Of a stretch of 64,000 nucleotides of DNA, positions 7,538-15,832 are shown one piece after another. The DNA lies in assembly GCF_030159895.1 (NCBI RefSeq), contig NZ_BSNI01000002.1:1142306-1206305 (forward strand). The letters run 5' to 3'. Source of the DNA: Maritalea porphyrae. GTDB taxonomy: Bacteria; Pseudomonadota; Alphaproteobacteria; Rhizobiales; Devosiaceae. Both the position numbers and the translations under genes were made by a program. Under the pieces are notes generated by a model. The model saw only the letters and a program-made list of their open reading frames with translations. It made no database searches and was not told where the DNA came from. Positions within the stretch are counted from its first letter, which is position 1. Each line of letters starts with the position of its first letter.

Positions 7538-8893
7538 TCATGCACCGGCGTCGACGCGCGCAAAGAGTTCGGGCATTCGCAATTTCAGCAAGACCAGGAA
7601 CACTAGCGAACGTCCAATGAAGAAGCTGTGCAGTGCCCACCACAGGCCAGCAATGCCAATAAGTGGTGTTAGAACCGCCCAGACCACAGCAAATATGATG
7701 GTAGAAACGATCATCCCGTTGCGCATATCGGGGCCCATGGTCGCGCCGGCAAAGACGCCATCCAGCACAAACGCCAACACGCCAAATACCGGGGCAATAG
7801 CGGCGATGAACAGATAGTCCCTTGCCGTTTGGCGCACGACTTCTGAGGTGGTCATAAAGTCAATTATCGCGGGGCCAGCAATCATGAACAAAATGGTCAA
7901 ACCGCCCGAAAGGATGAAGCCCCAAAGCGAGGAGAGTTTGATCGCATCAACAAATGCTGGGCGCCAACGTGCGCCAATCGCCTTGCCGCATAGCTGTTCT
8001 GAAGCGGCGGCCAACCCATCAAGAAAGAAAGCTGCGACCATCAAGAAGTGCAGCAAAATTCCGTTCGCCGCCAATATGTCGTCTCCCGCACGCGCGCCTT
8101 GTGATGCAAAGAATGAAAAGACAGCACTCAACAAAACGGATCGAATAAGGATGTCGCCGCTCAGGCTCAACAAGCGCTTGATTTGTTTAATGTTCACCAA
8201 GTCTGCTTCGGTCAACTTGCGCAACAATCGCGAATGGCCGCCAAGACGCACAACTGCCCATACGAGGCCGACCACCAGCATAATCAGTTGCGCGGCAACC
8301 GTTCCCCAAGCCACCCCGGCAATGCCCATTTCAAGACCGAAGGTGAACCAGATCGATAGGAGAATATTTGAAACATTGAGGATCAATTGCAAAATCAACG
8401 CGGTGAAACTCTCACCACGGCCAAGGAACCAGCCGACGAGTGCGAAATTCATCAACACGAAAGGTGCGGCCAACACACGGATGAAGAAATATGCCTTGAA
8501 GGCTTCAACAACGTCCGGACTTGCGCCATAGGCATAACCCGCAAATTCTGCGATTGGCACCATCAACGCAAGCACCAACAAGCCAGCCGCAAAGCCTACC
8601 GTTACGGCGCGCACCAAATGGGCCGCTTGCGCCGCGTCGTCACGTGCGCCAAAGGCTTGGGCGGTCAGGCCGGTTGTGGATAGTCGAAGGAAATAGAAAA
8701 TGGCGGCGATGAAATCGAAAACCAAGCCGCCGAGCAGCAGGCCGCCAAGCAGATCAACTTCACCCAATCGCCCAACAATGGTGGTGTCTGCAATGCCCAC
8801 CAATGGCTCGGTGACAAAGGCAACAGCCGTGGGTAGCGCAATGTGCCACACATCCTTGTGGCCCACTTTGAAGGGATAGCTCTTGGCTGTCAT
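7538..8893 (-). CDS. MATE family efflux transporter (DinF-like)
   Basis: A 451-residue protein with about 12 hydrophobic helices in two similar halves. The N-terminus PFKVGHKDVWHIALPTAVAFV and the stretch LVGIADTTIVGRLGEVDLLGG match the first-helix region of DinF/NorM-type MATE exporters, which use a proton or sodium gradient to export cationic drugs or metabolites. The family's first conserved loop is followed by TTGLTAQAFGARDDAAQ, typical of the DinF branch. It is a single leftward gene with an unannotated stretch on its downstream side. Substrate is unknown. Confidence 0.9.
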   Translation of the reverse strand: MTAKSYPFKVGHKDVWHIALPTAVAFVTEPLVGIADTTIVGRLGEVDLLGGLLLGGLVFDFIAAIFYFLRLSTTGLTAQAFGARDDAAQAAHLVRAVTVGFAAGLLVLALMVPIAEFAGYAYGASPDVVEAFKAYFFIRVLAAPFVLMNFALVGWFLGRGESFTALILQLILNVSNILLSIWFTFGLEMGIAGVAWGTVAAQLIMLVVGLVWAVVRLGGHSRLLRKLTEADLVNIKQIKRLLSLSGDILIRSVLLSAVFSFFASQGARAGDDILAANGILLHFLMVAAFFLDGLAAASEQLCGKAIGARWRPAFVDAIKLSSLWGFILSGGLTILFMIAGPAIIDFMTTSEVVRQTARDYLFIAAIAPVFGVLAFVLDGVFAGATMGPDMRNGMIVSTIIFAVVWAVLTPLIGIAGLWWALHSFFIGRSLVFLVLLKLRMPELFARVDAGA

Positions 8894-9019
8894 GTCAACT
8901 CACCCAATGGAAAAAGCACTCTCGTGCAGGATGCACAGCGCTTATTAGATTCTATTGAGCTGAGTTTAGCCGCCGCCGCCAATTAGGCAAGCAGCGGCCA
9001 ATCAAATTATTTGATGGCG

Positions 9020-9322
9020 CTATGAAAGCAGCCGACGCCAAAGGCGAATGAAAATATAAAGGGGAAAAACAATTGCCGCGCCAAAGCCAAACCACACGCC
9101 AATGTCACCCATTAGGCCACCAAGATCTGCAAATGTGCGGCCCACATAGCTGCCCAAAGTGCCAAAAATTGTACCTGGTGTGATGTCCATCATGCGCATC
9201 ACAAAGCCAACAATTAACGAAAGGATCGCCAGCTTAAAAAACACCTTGCGCGGACTGCCGCCAAAAAAGTCATGCTTGCGGTTTTCTTCGCGGTCCCGAA
9301 AATCTTCTGAATTGCTCATCAT
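9020..9322 (-). CDS. small conserved membrane protein (DUF6460-like)
   Basis: A 100-residue protein with a charged N-terminal segment (about 25 residues), then FFGGSPRKVFFKLAILSLIVGFVMRMMDITP and a second hydrophobic helix near the C-terminus ending in RLWRRLL. The GGSP...LxxLSxxVGxxM pattern resembles small membrane proteins annotated as DUF6460 in Hyphomicrobiales; that family call is from memory of the pattern and only moderately certain. The N-terminus could be ATG 9322 or 9319. It is divergent from the Lhr-like helicase gene. Confidence 0.6.
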   Translation of the reverse strand: MMSNSEDFRDREENRKHDFFGGSPRKVFFKLAILSLIVGFVMRMMDITPGTIFGTLGSYVGRTFADLGGLMGDIGVWFGFGAAIVFPLYIFIRLWRRLLS

Positions 9323-9399
9323 AGTTCCCCAAAAATTTAATTATGCCGAAAACGCAAAAACACTGGCGGTCAGCATATTGTGCGTTAAATATAGGCACA

Positions 9400-11943
9400 A
9401 TGTCCAAATCAACAAGTTCCAGCACAAAAAATAGACCTGCGGACGCAGACTTGTTTGCCCATGCTTGGGGCTTGCCAGATGTTGTGCGGGACTGGTTTGT
9501 TGACCGCGGATGGGCGCCTAGGCAGCATCAACTGGATATGTTGGAAGCAGACAAAAGAGGCAAATCAGCGCTACTGATTGCCCCAACCGGTGCAGGAAAA
9601 ACTCTTGCCGGGTTCCTGCCTTCAATTGCCGATTTGGCCGAGCAGCCATTTGACGGTATGCACACATTATACATCTCGCCGCTCAAAGCGTTGGCGGTCG
9701 ATGTGGCGCGCAACCTGATGGACCCGATCAGCGAAATGGGGTTGAGCATTAAGGTGGAAACGCGCACCGGTGACACGCCGTCGTCGCGGCGCCAGCGGCA
9801 GCGCTTCCATCCACCAAATATCTTGATGACAACGCCTGAACAATTGGCACTGATGCTATCGCACAAGGAAGCGCCCAAACTGTTCGGCACGCTCAAGCGC
9901 GTCGTGCTTGATGAGTTGCACGCATTGGCGCTGTCTAAGCGCGGTGACCTGCTGGCGTTGGGGTTGGCGCGGATGGGCACGCTCTGCCCAGACTTGAAAA
10001 TTTCGGCGCTCTCGGCAACGGTCGCAAAACCTGAAATGCTGCGCGATTGGATCGGGACGCCAAAGCCCGAGCGCGAGGTAGCATTCGTCACCAACACTGG
10101 CGGCGCGGACCCGGAGGTTGAAATTCTTGCCAGTGACGATCGGGTGCCATGGGCTGGCCACACAGCGCAATACGCAGTGCCCGAGTTGCTTGAGATCATC
10201 AAAAAGAACGGTACGACATTGCTGTTCGTCAATACCCGTTCTCAAGCTGAATTGCTCTTTCAGTCCTTGTGGGAGTTGAACGAGGACGGGCTCGCCATCG
10301 CGCTCCATCATGGGTCGCTTGACGTTGAACAACGCCGCAAGGTGGAAGCGGCAATGGTGGCTGGTAAGCTGCAAGCGGTTGTCTGTACCTCAACGCTTGA
10401 TCTTGGGATCGACTGGGGTGATGTGGATTTGGTGGTGCAAATTGGGGCACCCAAAGGATCATCACGTCTGCTGCAACGTATTGGTCGCTCCAATCACCGC
10501 TTGGATGAACCGTCGCGCGCGCTGCTGGTGCCAGCCAACCGTTTCGAAGTGCTTGAATGCGAAGCCGCAAAAGAAGCGGTGAAAGAACGTGCACAAGACA
10601 GCGAAGACCCACAAGATGGTGGCTTGGATGTCCTGGCGCAACATGTGTTGGGCATGGCCTGCTCAGCGCCGTTCAATGCAGTTGAGCTCTATGAAGAAGT
10701 GATCCGCGCTTGGCCATATCGCGAATTGGAGTGGGAACAATTTGAGCGTGTCGTTGATTTCGTCGCAACCGGTGGATATGCGCTCAAAGCCTATGAGCGC
10801 TTTGCCCGATTGCGCAAAACCGAAGATGATACGTGGCGGATCGTTCACCCAAAAATTGCCCAGCAATACCGAATGAATGTCGGCACCATCGTCGAGGAGC
10901 CAATGCTCAAAGTGCGGTTGGTGCGGGCGAGGGGGCAAAGACGTGGCGCGACCACCGGGCCGATTGGACGTGGCGGACGGGTGCTCGGCGAAATTGAAGA
11001 ATATTTCATTTCTCAACTTTCACACGGTGACACCTTCATTTTCGGTGGTGAAATCGTGGCGTTTGAAGCCATGAAAGACAATGAGGCATATGTGTCCCGT
11101 GCCGTGGCGAAGAACCCCAAAATCCCCTCATATATGGGTGGCAAATTTCCTCTGTCGACTTACCTTGCAGAGCGGGTGCGAAAATCTTTGGCGACGCCAA
11201 CACTGTGGCAGCAATTGCCCAATCAAGTGAGCGACTGGTTGCGCCTACAACGCGATTTCTCAACACTGCCAGGCACTGATAGCTTGCTCGTTGAGACATT
11301 TCCCAAGGCCGATAAATATTTCATGGTCTGCTATCCATTTGAAGGGCGCCTGGCGCACCAAACATTGGGTATGCTGCTGACCAAACGGTTGGAGCGTGAC
11401 CGCGCAAAACCGCTCGGGTTTGTGGCGTCGGAATATGCCTTGGCGATCTGGTGCGCGACAGACATTGGCGCACAGTTTAAGCGTGGGCGTTTGTCGCTCG
11501 ACGAACTGCTTGACGAAGATATGCTTGGTGATGACTTAGAGAACTGGCTTGATGAATCAAGCCTGATGCGGCGAACTTTCCGCAATTGCGCAATCATATC
11601 TGGGTTGATCGAACGCCGCTATCCAGGGCAGGAAAAGTCGGGCCGCCAAATCACCATGTCGTCAGATCTGATCTACAATGTGCTCTATGAACATGAACCA
11701 GATCACATCCTGGTGCAGGCAACCCGCCGTGATGCATCGCGTGGACTTCTTGATATTGAGCGCTTAGGGGCCTGTCTAAAACGCATTCGCCGACATATAA
11801 TTCATCGTGATTTGGAGCGAATCTCTCCGCTTGCGGTGCCGGTGATGTTGGAAATTGGCAAGGTGCCAATCTTTGGCGAAGGGCGCGAAAGCGTGTTGGC
11901 GGAAGCTGCGGAAGACTTGCTGCGCGAAGCGTCTGGGAACTGA
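9400..11943 (+). CDS. ligase-associated DEXH-box helicase (Lhr-like)
   Basis: A superfamily 2 helicase of the Lhr branch, found near ATP-dependent DNA ligase and PdeM nuclease genes and thought to act in DNA damage response. Motifs in order: Q-motif region RQHQLDML, Walker A APTGAGKTLAGFLP, TTPEQLALML, Walker B-like VLDELHAL, SALSAT, then in the second RecA domain LLFVNTRSQAE, ALHHGSLD, STLDLGIDWGDVDLVVQ and QRIGRSNHR. The large C-terminal Lhr region follows. The frame opens at 9343, but that leaves only 20 bases to the divergent gene; ATG 9400 (MSKSTSSSTKN) gives 847 residues and room for promoters. The next gene starts 4 bases after its stop. Confidence 0.92.
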   Translation: MSKSTSSSTKNRPADADLFAHAWGLPDVVRDWFVDRGWAPRQHQLDMLEADKRGKSALLIAPTGAGKTLAGFLPSIADLAEQPFDGMHTLYISPLKALAVDVARNLMDPISEMGLSIKVETRTGDTPSSRRQRQRFHPPNILMTTPEQLALMLSHKEAPKLFGTLKRVVLDELHALALSKRGDLLALGLARMGTLCPDLKISALSATVAKPEMLRDWIGTPKPEREVAFVTNTGGADPEVEILASDDRVPWAGHTAQYAVPELLEIIKKNGTTLLFVNTRSQAELLFQSLWELNEDGLAIALHHGSLDVEQRRKVEAAMVAGKLQAVVCTSTLDLGIDWGDVDLVVQIGAPKGSSRLLQRIGRSNHRLDEPSRALLVPANRFEVLECEAAKEAVKERAQDSEDPQDGGLDVLAQHVLGMACSAPFNAVELYEEVIRAWPYRELEWEQFERVVDFVATGGYALKAYERFARLRKTEDDTWRIVHPKIAQQYRMNVGTIVEEPMLKVRLVRARGQRRGATTGPIGRGGRVLGEIEEYFISQLSHGDTFIFGGEIVAFEAMKDNEAYVSRAVAKNPKIPSYMGGKFPLSTYLAERVRKSLATPTLWQQLPNQVSDWLRLQRDFSTLPGTDSLLVETFPKADKYFMVCYPFEGRLAHQTLGMLLTKRLERDRAKPLGFVASEYALAIWCATDIGAQFKRGRLSLDELLDEDMLGDDLENWLDESSLMRRTFRNCAIISGLIERRYPGQEKSGRQITMSSDLIYNVLYEHEPDHILVQATRRDASRGLLDIERLGACLKRIRRHIIHRDLERISPLAVPVMLEIGKVPIFGEGRESVLAEAAEDLLREASGN

Positions 11944-11947
11944 TTGA

Positions 11948-12400
11948 ATGGAATTTGAAGTCCGCGAAATGAAGCGTGATGAATGGCGCGAATGGTCGGC
12001 CATGCGCCAAACGCTATATGACGGGCTAGATGATGCCGACGCGGAGCGCGAAGCGCTAAAATTCTTGTCCGGCGAAGATAGGGACTTAAAGATCGTGCTG
12101 TTAGCCGTGCGAGACACCAAAGCCATTGGTTTTGCGGAACTCTCCGAACGCTCAATTGCGGAAGGGTGTTTTGACGGACCAGTCGCCTACCTAGAGGGCT
12201 GGTATATAAAACCAGAATTTCGCCGACTTGGCGTTGGCAAAGCTCTGATTGATGCGGCAATAGATTGGGCAAAATCAAGTCGCTATCCTCATTTGGCTTC
12301 TGACGCTGAACTGACAAACATTGATAGTCAGAACGCACATATGGCGTTGGGCTTTGAAGAAGTGGAGCGTGCTGTGCATTTCAGGATGGCCCTCAAATGA
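11948..12400 (+). CDS. GNAT acetyltransferase, aminoglycoside 6'-N-acetyltransferase-like
   Basis: A 150-residue single-domain GNAT protein. The acetyl-CoA motif A is VAYLEGWYIKPEFRRLGVGKALI, followed by LASDAELTNIDSQNAHMALGFEEVERAVHF. AYLEGWYV-pattern, SDAE and ALGFEEVER are characteristic of the AAC(6')-I branch that acetylates aminoglycosides, so it could modify such drugs, but many chromosomal relatives have no proven resistance role. It sits between the Lhr-like helicase and pdeM; the start is 4 bases after the helicase stop and its own TGA overlaps the pdeM ATG (ATGA), so all three are almost certainly cotranscribed. The placement inside a repair operon is unusual. Confidence 0.82.
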   Translation: MEFEVREMKRDEWREWSAMRQTLYDGLDDADAEREALKFLSGEDRDLKIVLLAVRDTKAIGFAELSERSIAEGCFDGPVAYLEGWYIKPEFRRLGVGKALIDAAIDWAKSSRYPHLASDAELTNIDSQNAHMALGFEEVERAVHFRMALK

Positions 12401-13110
12401 ACCAAACAGCTCCAAATCCACAGCAAGGCACCGCCAGCGGTTTCCAGCTTGAATTTGCTGACGCGAGCTTTTTTGCACAACTATCCGGCGCGCTGTATTG
12501 GCAAGAACACAAGACGCTGTTGGTGGCGGATTTGCACTTGGAGAAAATGTCGTCCTTCGCCAAATCCCGACAGTTCTTGCCACCATATGATACAGGCGCA
12601 ACGATCAAACGTTTGGCGCAAGACATCGCCAACACAGGCGCGGAGCGGGTGATCTCCCTAGGCGACAGCTTCCATCGAGACGAAGGCACTACAACCCTTA
12701 GCGTCCAAGATGCGGACGCGCTTTCAGCGCTCACATCGAAAACAGAATGGATTTGGATCGCGGGCAACCACGACCCATCCGAGCATGAGTTGGGCGGGAC
12801 GTGCTGCGAAAGTGTCGCGCTGGATGGGCTGACGCTATCACATGAACCCAATGCGGAAATACTGCATCAAGTGGCAGGGCATTTGCACCCAGCGGCGCAC
12901 GTTAGAATAAATGGGCGATCCATTCGCCGAGCGTGTTTTGTATCAGACAAAAATCGGCTCATTATGCCAGCCTATGGCGTATCGACTGGTAGTCTCAACA
13001 TACTAAACCCGGCATTTGAACCTGTGATCAATCGGCGTGAAATGAGCATTGCTGTGCTTGGAAAAGATCAAATCTATCCGGTGGCGAAACGGCATTTGAT
13101 TGGTCGCTAA
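12397..13110 (+). CDS. pdeM: ligase-associated DNA damage response endonuclease PdeM
   Basis: A 237-residue calcineurin-like metallophosphoesterase. All metal-ligand motifs can be seen: VADLHLEK, SLGDSFH, IAGNHDP, TLSHEP and AGHLHPAA. The family partners with Lhr-like helicase and ATP-dependent ligase genes and is regarded as a repair nuclease. The start ATG overlaps the stop of the acetyltransferase gene by ATGA. The 3' end shares CTAA with the stop of the convergent GNAT gene. A ligase and the Lhr-associated exonuclease are not in the window. Confidence 0.9.
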   Translation: MNQTAPNPQQGTASGFQLEFADASFFAQLSGALYWQEHKTLLVADLHLEKMSSFAKSRQFLPPYDTGATIKRLAQDIANTGAERVISLGDSFHRDEGTTTLSVQDADALSALTSKTEWIWIAGNHDPSEHELGGTCCESVALDGLTLSHEPNAEILHQVAGHLHPAAHVRINGRSIRRACFVSDKNRLIMPAYGVSTGSLNILNPAFEPVINRREMSIAVLGKDQIYPVAKRHLIGR

Positions 13111-13550
13111 AACCTGATTTGAAAACCGGTTTTGTTTTGCTTGAACCCAGCTGCTTCGTAAAAGGCTAGGACTTCGTCGCGCTTGCTGCCCGTCATCAAC
13201 ATCAGCTTGTAACATCCTGCATTGGCAGCCCGTTCCGTCGCCTCGGCCAAAATCTGACGGCCATAGCCCAGACGTCGATGATCGCGATGCGTCACCACAT
13301 TTTCAATTAAGCCAAACGGGCGACAACCGCGTGTTAAGTTGGATAGAATGTATAGCGTGCACACCGCAACGATTGGCCCGTCCAATTCGCCGACAATGAT
13401 GTGTTGAAGTGGATCATCAATTGCCAAGGCCAACGCATTGCGAAATGCGTGTTCTGAGACCTCGGGGTCATTGGGATGCATGTGTGCATAGACATCTTGC
13501 AGAGCGATACTATCGCGAATGGTGGCGTTTCTGATGGTGCATCTCAACAT
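13107..13550 (-). CDS. GNAT family N-acetyltransferase
   Basis: A 147-residue protein. Motif A is ENVVTHRDHRRLGYGRQILAEA, followed by CYKLMLMTGSKRDEVLAFYEAAGFKQNKTGF, a standard GNAT end. The frame is open far upstream, but that part overlaps the DUF3429 gene; ATG 13550 (MLRCTIRNATIRDS) overlaps the previous stop as TGATG, so translational coupling is likely. It is the last gene of a leftward operon starting with the TauE/SafE gene. The acetylated substrate is unknown. Confidence 0.85.
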   Translation of the reverse strand: MLRCTIRNATIRDSIALQDVYAHMHPNDPEVSEHAFRNALALAIDDPLQHIIVGELDGPIVAVCTLYILSNLTRGCRPFGLIENVVTHRDHRRLGYGRQILAEATERAANAGCYKLMLMTGSKRDEVLAFYEAAGFKQNKTGFQIRF

Positions 13551-14008
13551 CAGCCCACAAACAACCTTGCGATGATGATCAGAATAAGCGTGAGGCAAAC
13601 AAGCCACGTCAACACAGCACGCAGCCTTGCATAGGCTTGGGGCACACGACCGCTCATGCCAGCGGCCACATCCCAAATGCCATGAATGGCAAAACCGATC
13701 ACCAAGATAATCAGGCCGATATTGATCGGCAAGAGCAGGGTGATGAACCCAGCCACCGAGCCGAATGTGCCAACGATATAAGTGAGATCTGTACCCGCGC
13801 CGCCCTGCAGCCGAATGCCCCAACGTACGCCGCCGAGAAACGAGAGGATCAATGCGCCATAGCCCACAATCGCACGTTCAAAAACAACGGCTTCAAAGGG
13901 TGATAAGTCTGGAAAAATGGTGATGACCAGCCCGAGCAAAAAGGGAATCCAGCCCGCAAGTCCTGCGAACGCCACTGTTCTTGACCAAAATAGAGGTAGG
14001 CTATTCAC
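13550..14008 (-). CDS. DUF3429 domain membrane protein
   Basis: A 152-residue protein with about five hydrophobic helices. The stretch AIVGYGALILSFLGGVRWGIRL is the conserved core of DUF3429. The function of that family is unknown. The gene starts 8 bases after TIGR02186 and overlaps the following acetyltransferase gene by one base (TGATG), so it is part of the same leftward operon. Confidence 0.85.
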   Translation of the reverse strand: MNSLPLFWSRTVAFAGLAGWIPFLLGLVITIFPDLSPFEAVVFERAIVGYGALILSFLGGVRWGIRLQGGAGTDLTYIVGTFGSVAGFITLLLPINIGLIILVIGFAIHGIWDVAAGMSGRVPQAYARLRAVLTWLVCLTLILIIIARLFVG

Positions 14009-14015
14009 CGCTGAG

Positions 14016-14780
14016 TTACCTCCTAAACGCGACTCCGCTCAACCACCCTGTAAATATCGCCAGTAAAACGCACACAAGTCCATAGAAAAACGAATAGTCT
14101 TTGGCGCTAGACGATAAAAACCTTTCAAAGCCCACTGTCTGTACCGAAAAACGCTGGGCCTTCTTGGCTTTCAGCTTGCCGTCCTGGAACAAATGGGTAA
14201 TCGCAATGTAATGACCGTTCGGGACATGAGCAGGCAAATCGATGCGGGCAGAGTAGAAGGTATCAGAGTGGAAGGTCACACCGTGTTCGACCTTCTTATA
14301 AAGGTTCTGCTCTTCCATCAATCGGATCAACTCTCGGCTAAATTCACCAACCTTTGCGATGTTGCCTGTCGGTTGCAGAAATGGCGCACTGTCGAACGCT
14401 AAGCCGTTCACGGACAATTCTTGCCGATCTGCAATTTGGTTCAGCGGCAGATTGGAAATGATGTGAAAGAATGAAGGGAAGTTCTTAAACCCGACTTCTT
14501 CGCCATTCAGCCAAATGCCAAATTGATTGGTTTTGCGTCGCGCAACCCGTGTTGATGTTGGTCCCCGCACGGCGATGACAATGTGATAATTATTGGTGAT
14601 CGCATCGGCAGGTTGGTCGAATGCTTTTTCGATATTGCCGAAAAAGGTAATCTCTTCACCTGAAAAGGTCGAATTGATTGAAATTTGCGGGTCTGAACTG
14701 GAGGCGACCAAACGTTGCGCTGCTGCTTCAAACACAAATAAAATCGAAAAGACGATGAAAGCCAAGGCGCGAAAAATCAT
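14016..14780 (-). CDS. TIGR02186 family protein, partner of a TauE/SafE exporter
   Basis: A 254-residue protein with an N-terminal signal peptide (about residues 1-21, ending FEAAAQ), a periplasmic region and one transmembrane helix near the C-terminus (DYSFFYGLVCVLLAIFTGWL). Visible features include ISINSTFSGEEITFFGN and VVIAVRGPTSTRVARRK-like patterns typical of TIGR02186, a family almost always encoded next to a sulfite/taurine-type exporter. Its start overlaps the end of the upstream transporter gene by 4 bases. A role as accessory subunit is inferred from that conserved pairing. Confidence 0.88.
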   Translation of the reverse strand: MIFRALAFIVFSILFVFEAAAQRLVASSSDPQISINSTFSGEEITFFGNIEKAFDQPADAITNNYHIVIAVRGPTSTRVARRKTNQFGIWLNGEEVGFKNFPSFFHIISNLPLNQIADRQELSVNGLAFDSAPFLQPTGNIAKVGEFSRELIRLMEEQNLYKKVEHGVTFHSDTFYSARIDLPAHVPNGHYIAITHLFQDGKLKAKKAQRFSVQTVGFERFLSSSAKDYSFFYGLVCVLLAIFTGWLSGVAFRR

Positions 14781-15706
14781 GCAGCACCCCCTGACAATAC
14801 CGTCATCGAGAATGGGTCAGCGGGTGTCAGCAACAATGAAAGTGCAAAGCGGATTGCCACAGCCAAAACAATGATGGCAAGGAGCGCACGCAATTGTTCG
14901 CCGCGTAAATGTTGCCCGGCAGATGCGCCAAATTGGGCACCAATGACAGACCCGACCATCAGGGAAAAGGCGAGCATAATATCAACGGTTTGGCTGTTGA
15001 CTGCGTGCAGAATTGTGGTTGCGGCCATAATGGCCAGCACTTGCAGTAAGGATGTGCCAATCACCACAGAACCAGGCACACGCAAAATGTAAATCAGCGC
15101 TGGCACCAGAATAAAGCCACCGCCAATACCCAGCAGTGAGCCCAGAAAACCAATGCTGGCGCCGATTAGGACGACAGGTAGCACGCTGACATAAAGATTA
15201 GAGCGCTTAAAGCGCACGCGTAGCGGCAAACCATGCACCCAATTGTGTTGCCCGGGCAGTTTGTGCGGCACGGATTTGCCAGCTTTGTGTTTGATGATGG
15301 AGCGTACTGCCTCAAACAGCATCAAGCTGCCAATCGAGCCCAAAAAGATCAAATAGCCGAGCGAAATGACAAGGTCGAGTTGCCCGGCTGCGCGCAAAAT
15401 GCCAAATGTCCAAACGCCGACAAAAGCGCCGCTGATGCCCGATACAATGAGGAAAGACGCAAGTTTGAGATCAATGCCCCCGCGCCGCCAATAAGAAAGT
15501 GCGCCTGATGTTGAAGCGGCAACAACTTGGCCGGTAACTGAAGCAACAGCAACCGGTGCGGGAATGCCTGAAAAAATGAGCATGGGCGTGAGCAGAAAGC
15601 CGCCACCAACGCCAAACAAACCGGATAAGAAGCCAACCGCGCCGCCAAGCCCAATCAACATAAAGATGTTGAGTGAGATTTCGGCGATGGGCAAATATAA
15701 TTGCAC
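14777..15706 (-). CDS. TSUP family sulfite/anion exporter (TauE/SafE)
   Basis: A 309-residue transporter with two repeats of the TSUP motif: VGFLSGLFGVGGGFLLTPML near residue 25 and IGFLGSLLGIGGGFILVPAL near 185. TSUP proteins export small anions such as sulfite or sulfoacetate. The start is a GTG at 15706 without a strong ribosome-binding site, so the true start could be slightly downstream, but MQLYLPIAEISLNIF looks native. It is the first gene of a four-gene leftward operon with TIGR02186, DUF3429 and a GNAT protein. The exported anion is not known. Confidence 0.9.
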   Translation of the reverse strand: MQLYLPIAEISLNIFMLIGLGGAVGFLSGLFGVGGGFLLTPMLIFSGIPAPVAVASVTGQVVAASTSGALSYWRRGGIDLKLASFLIVSGISGAFVGVWTFGILRAAGQLDLVISLGYLIFLGSIGSLMLFEAVRSIIKHKAGKSVPHKLPGQHNWVHGLPLRVRFKRSNLYVSVLPVVLIGASIGFLGSLLGIGGGFILVPALIYILRVPGSVVIGTSLLQVLAIMAATTILHAVNSQTVDIMLAFSLMVGSVIGAQFGASAGQHLRGEQLRALLAIIVLAVAIRFALSLLLTPADPFSMTVLSGGAA

Positions 15707-15832
15707 TAGGGTGCGTCCCGGTTCTAGAGAGCTGTCGTACCTTTGGGTTTAGGCTTACGCCAATACCCTGTCAATCGCCCAAGCCCGGCGAATTGGCCAG
15801 TAACCAGCCAATTCGTCATTCGTGAACAGTGT

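Noticed and set aside
13550-13823. N-terminal extension of the GNAT gene at 13107
   Set aside because: Lies entirely inside the DUF3429 gene in another frame; the extension has an atypical composition, and ATG 13550 overlaps the previous stop.
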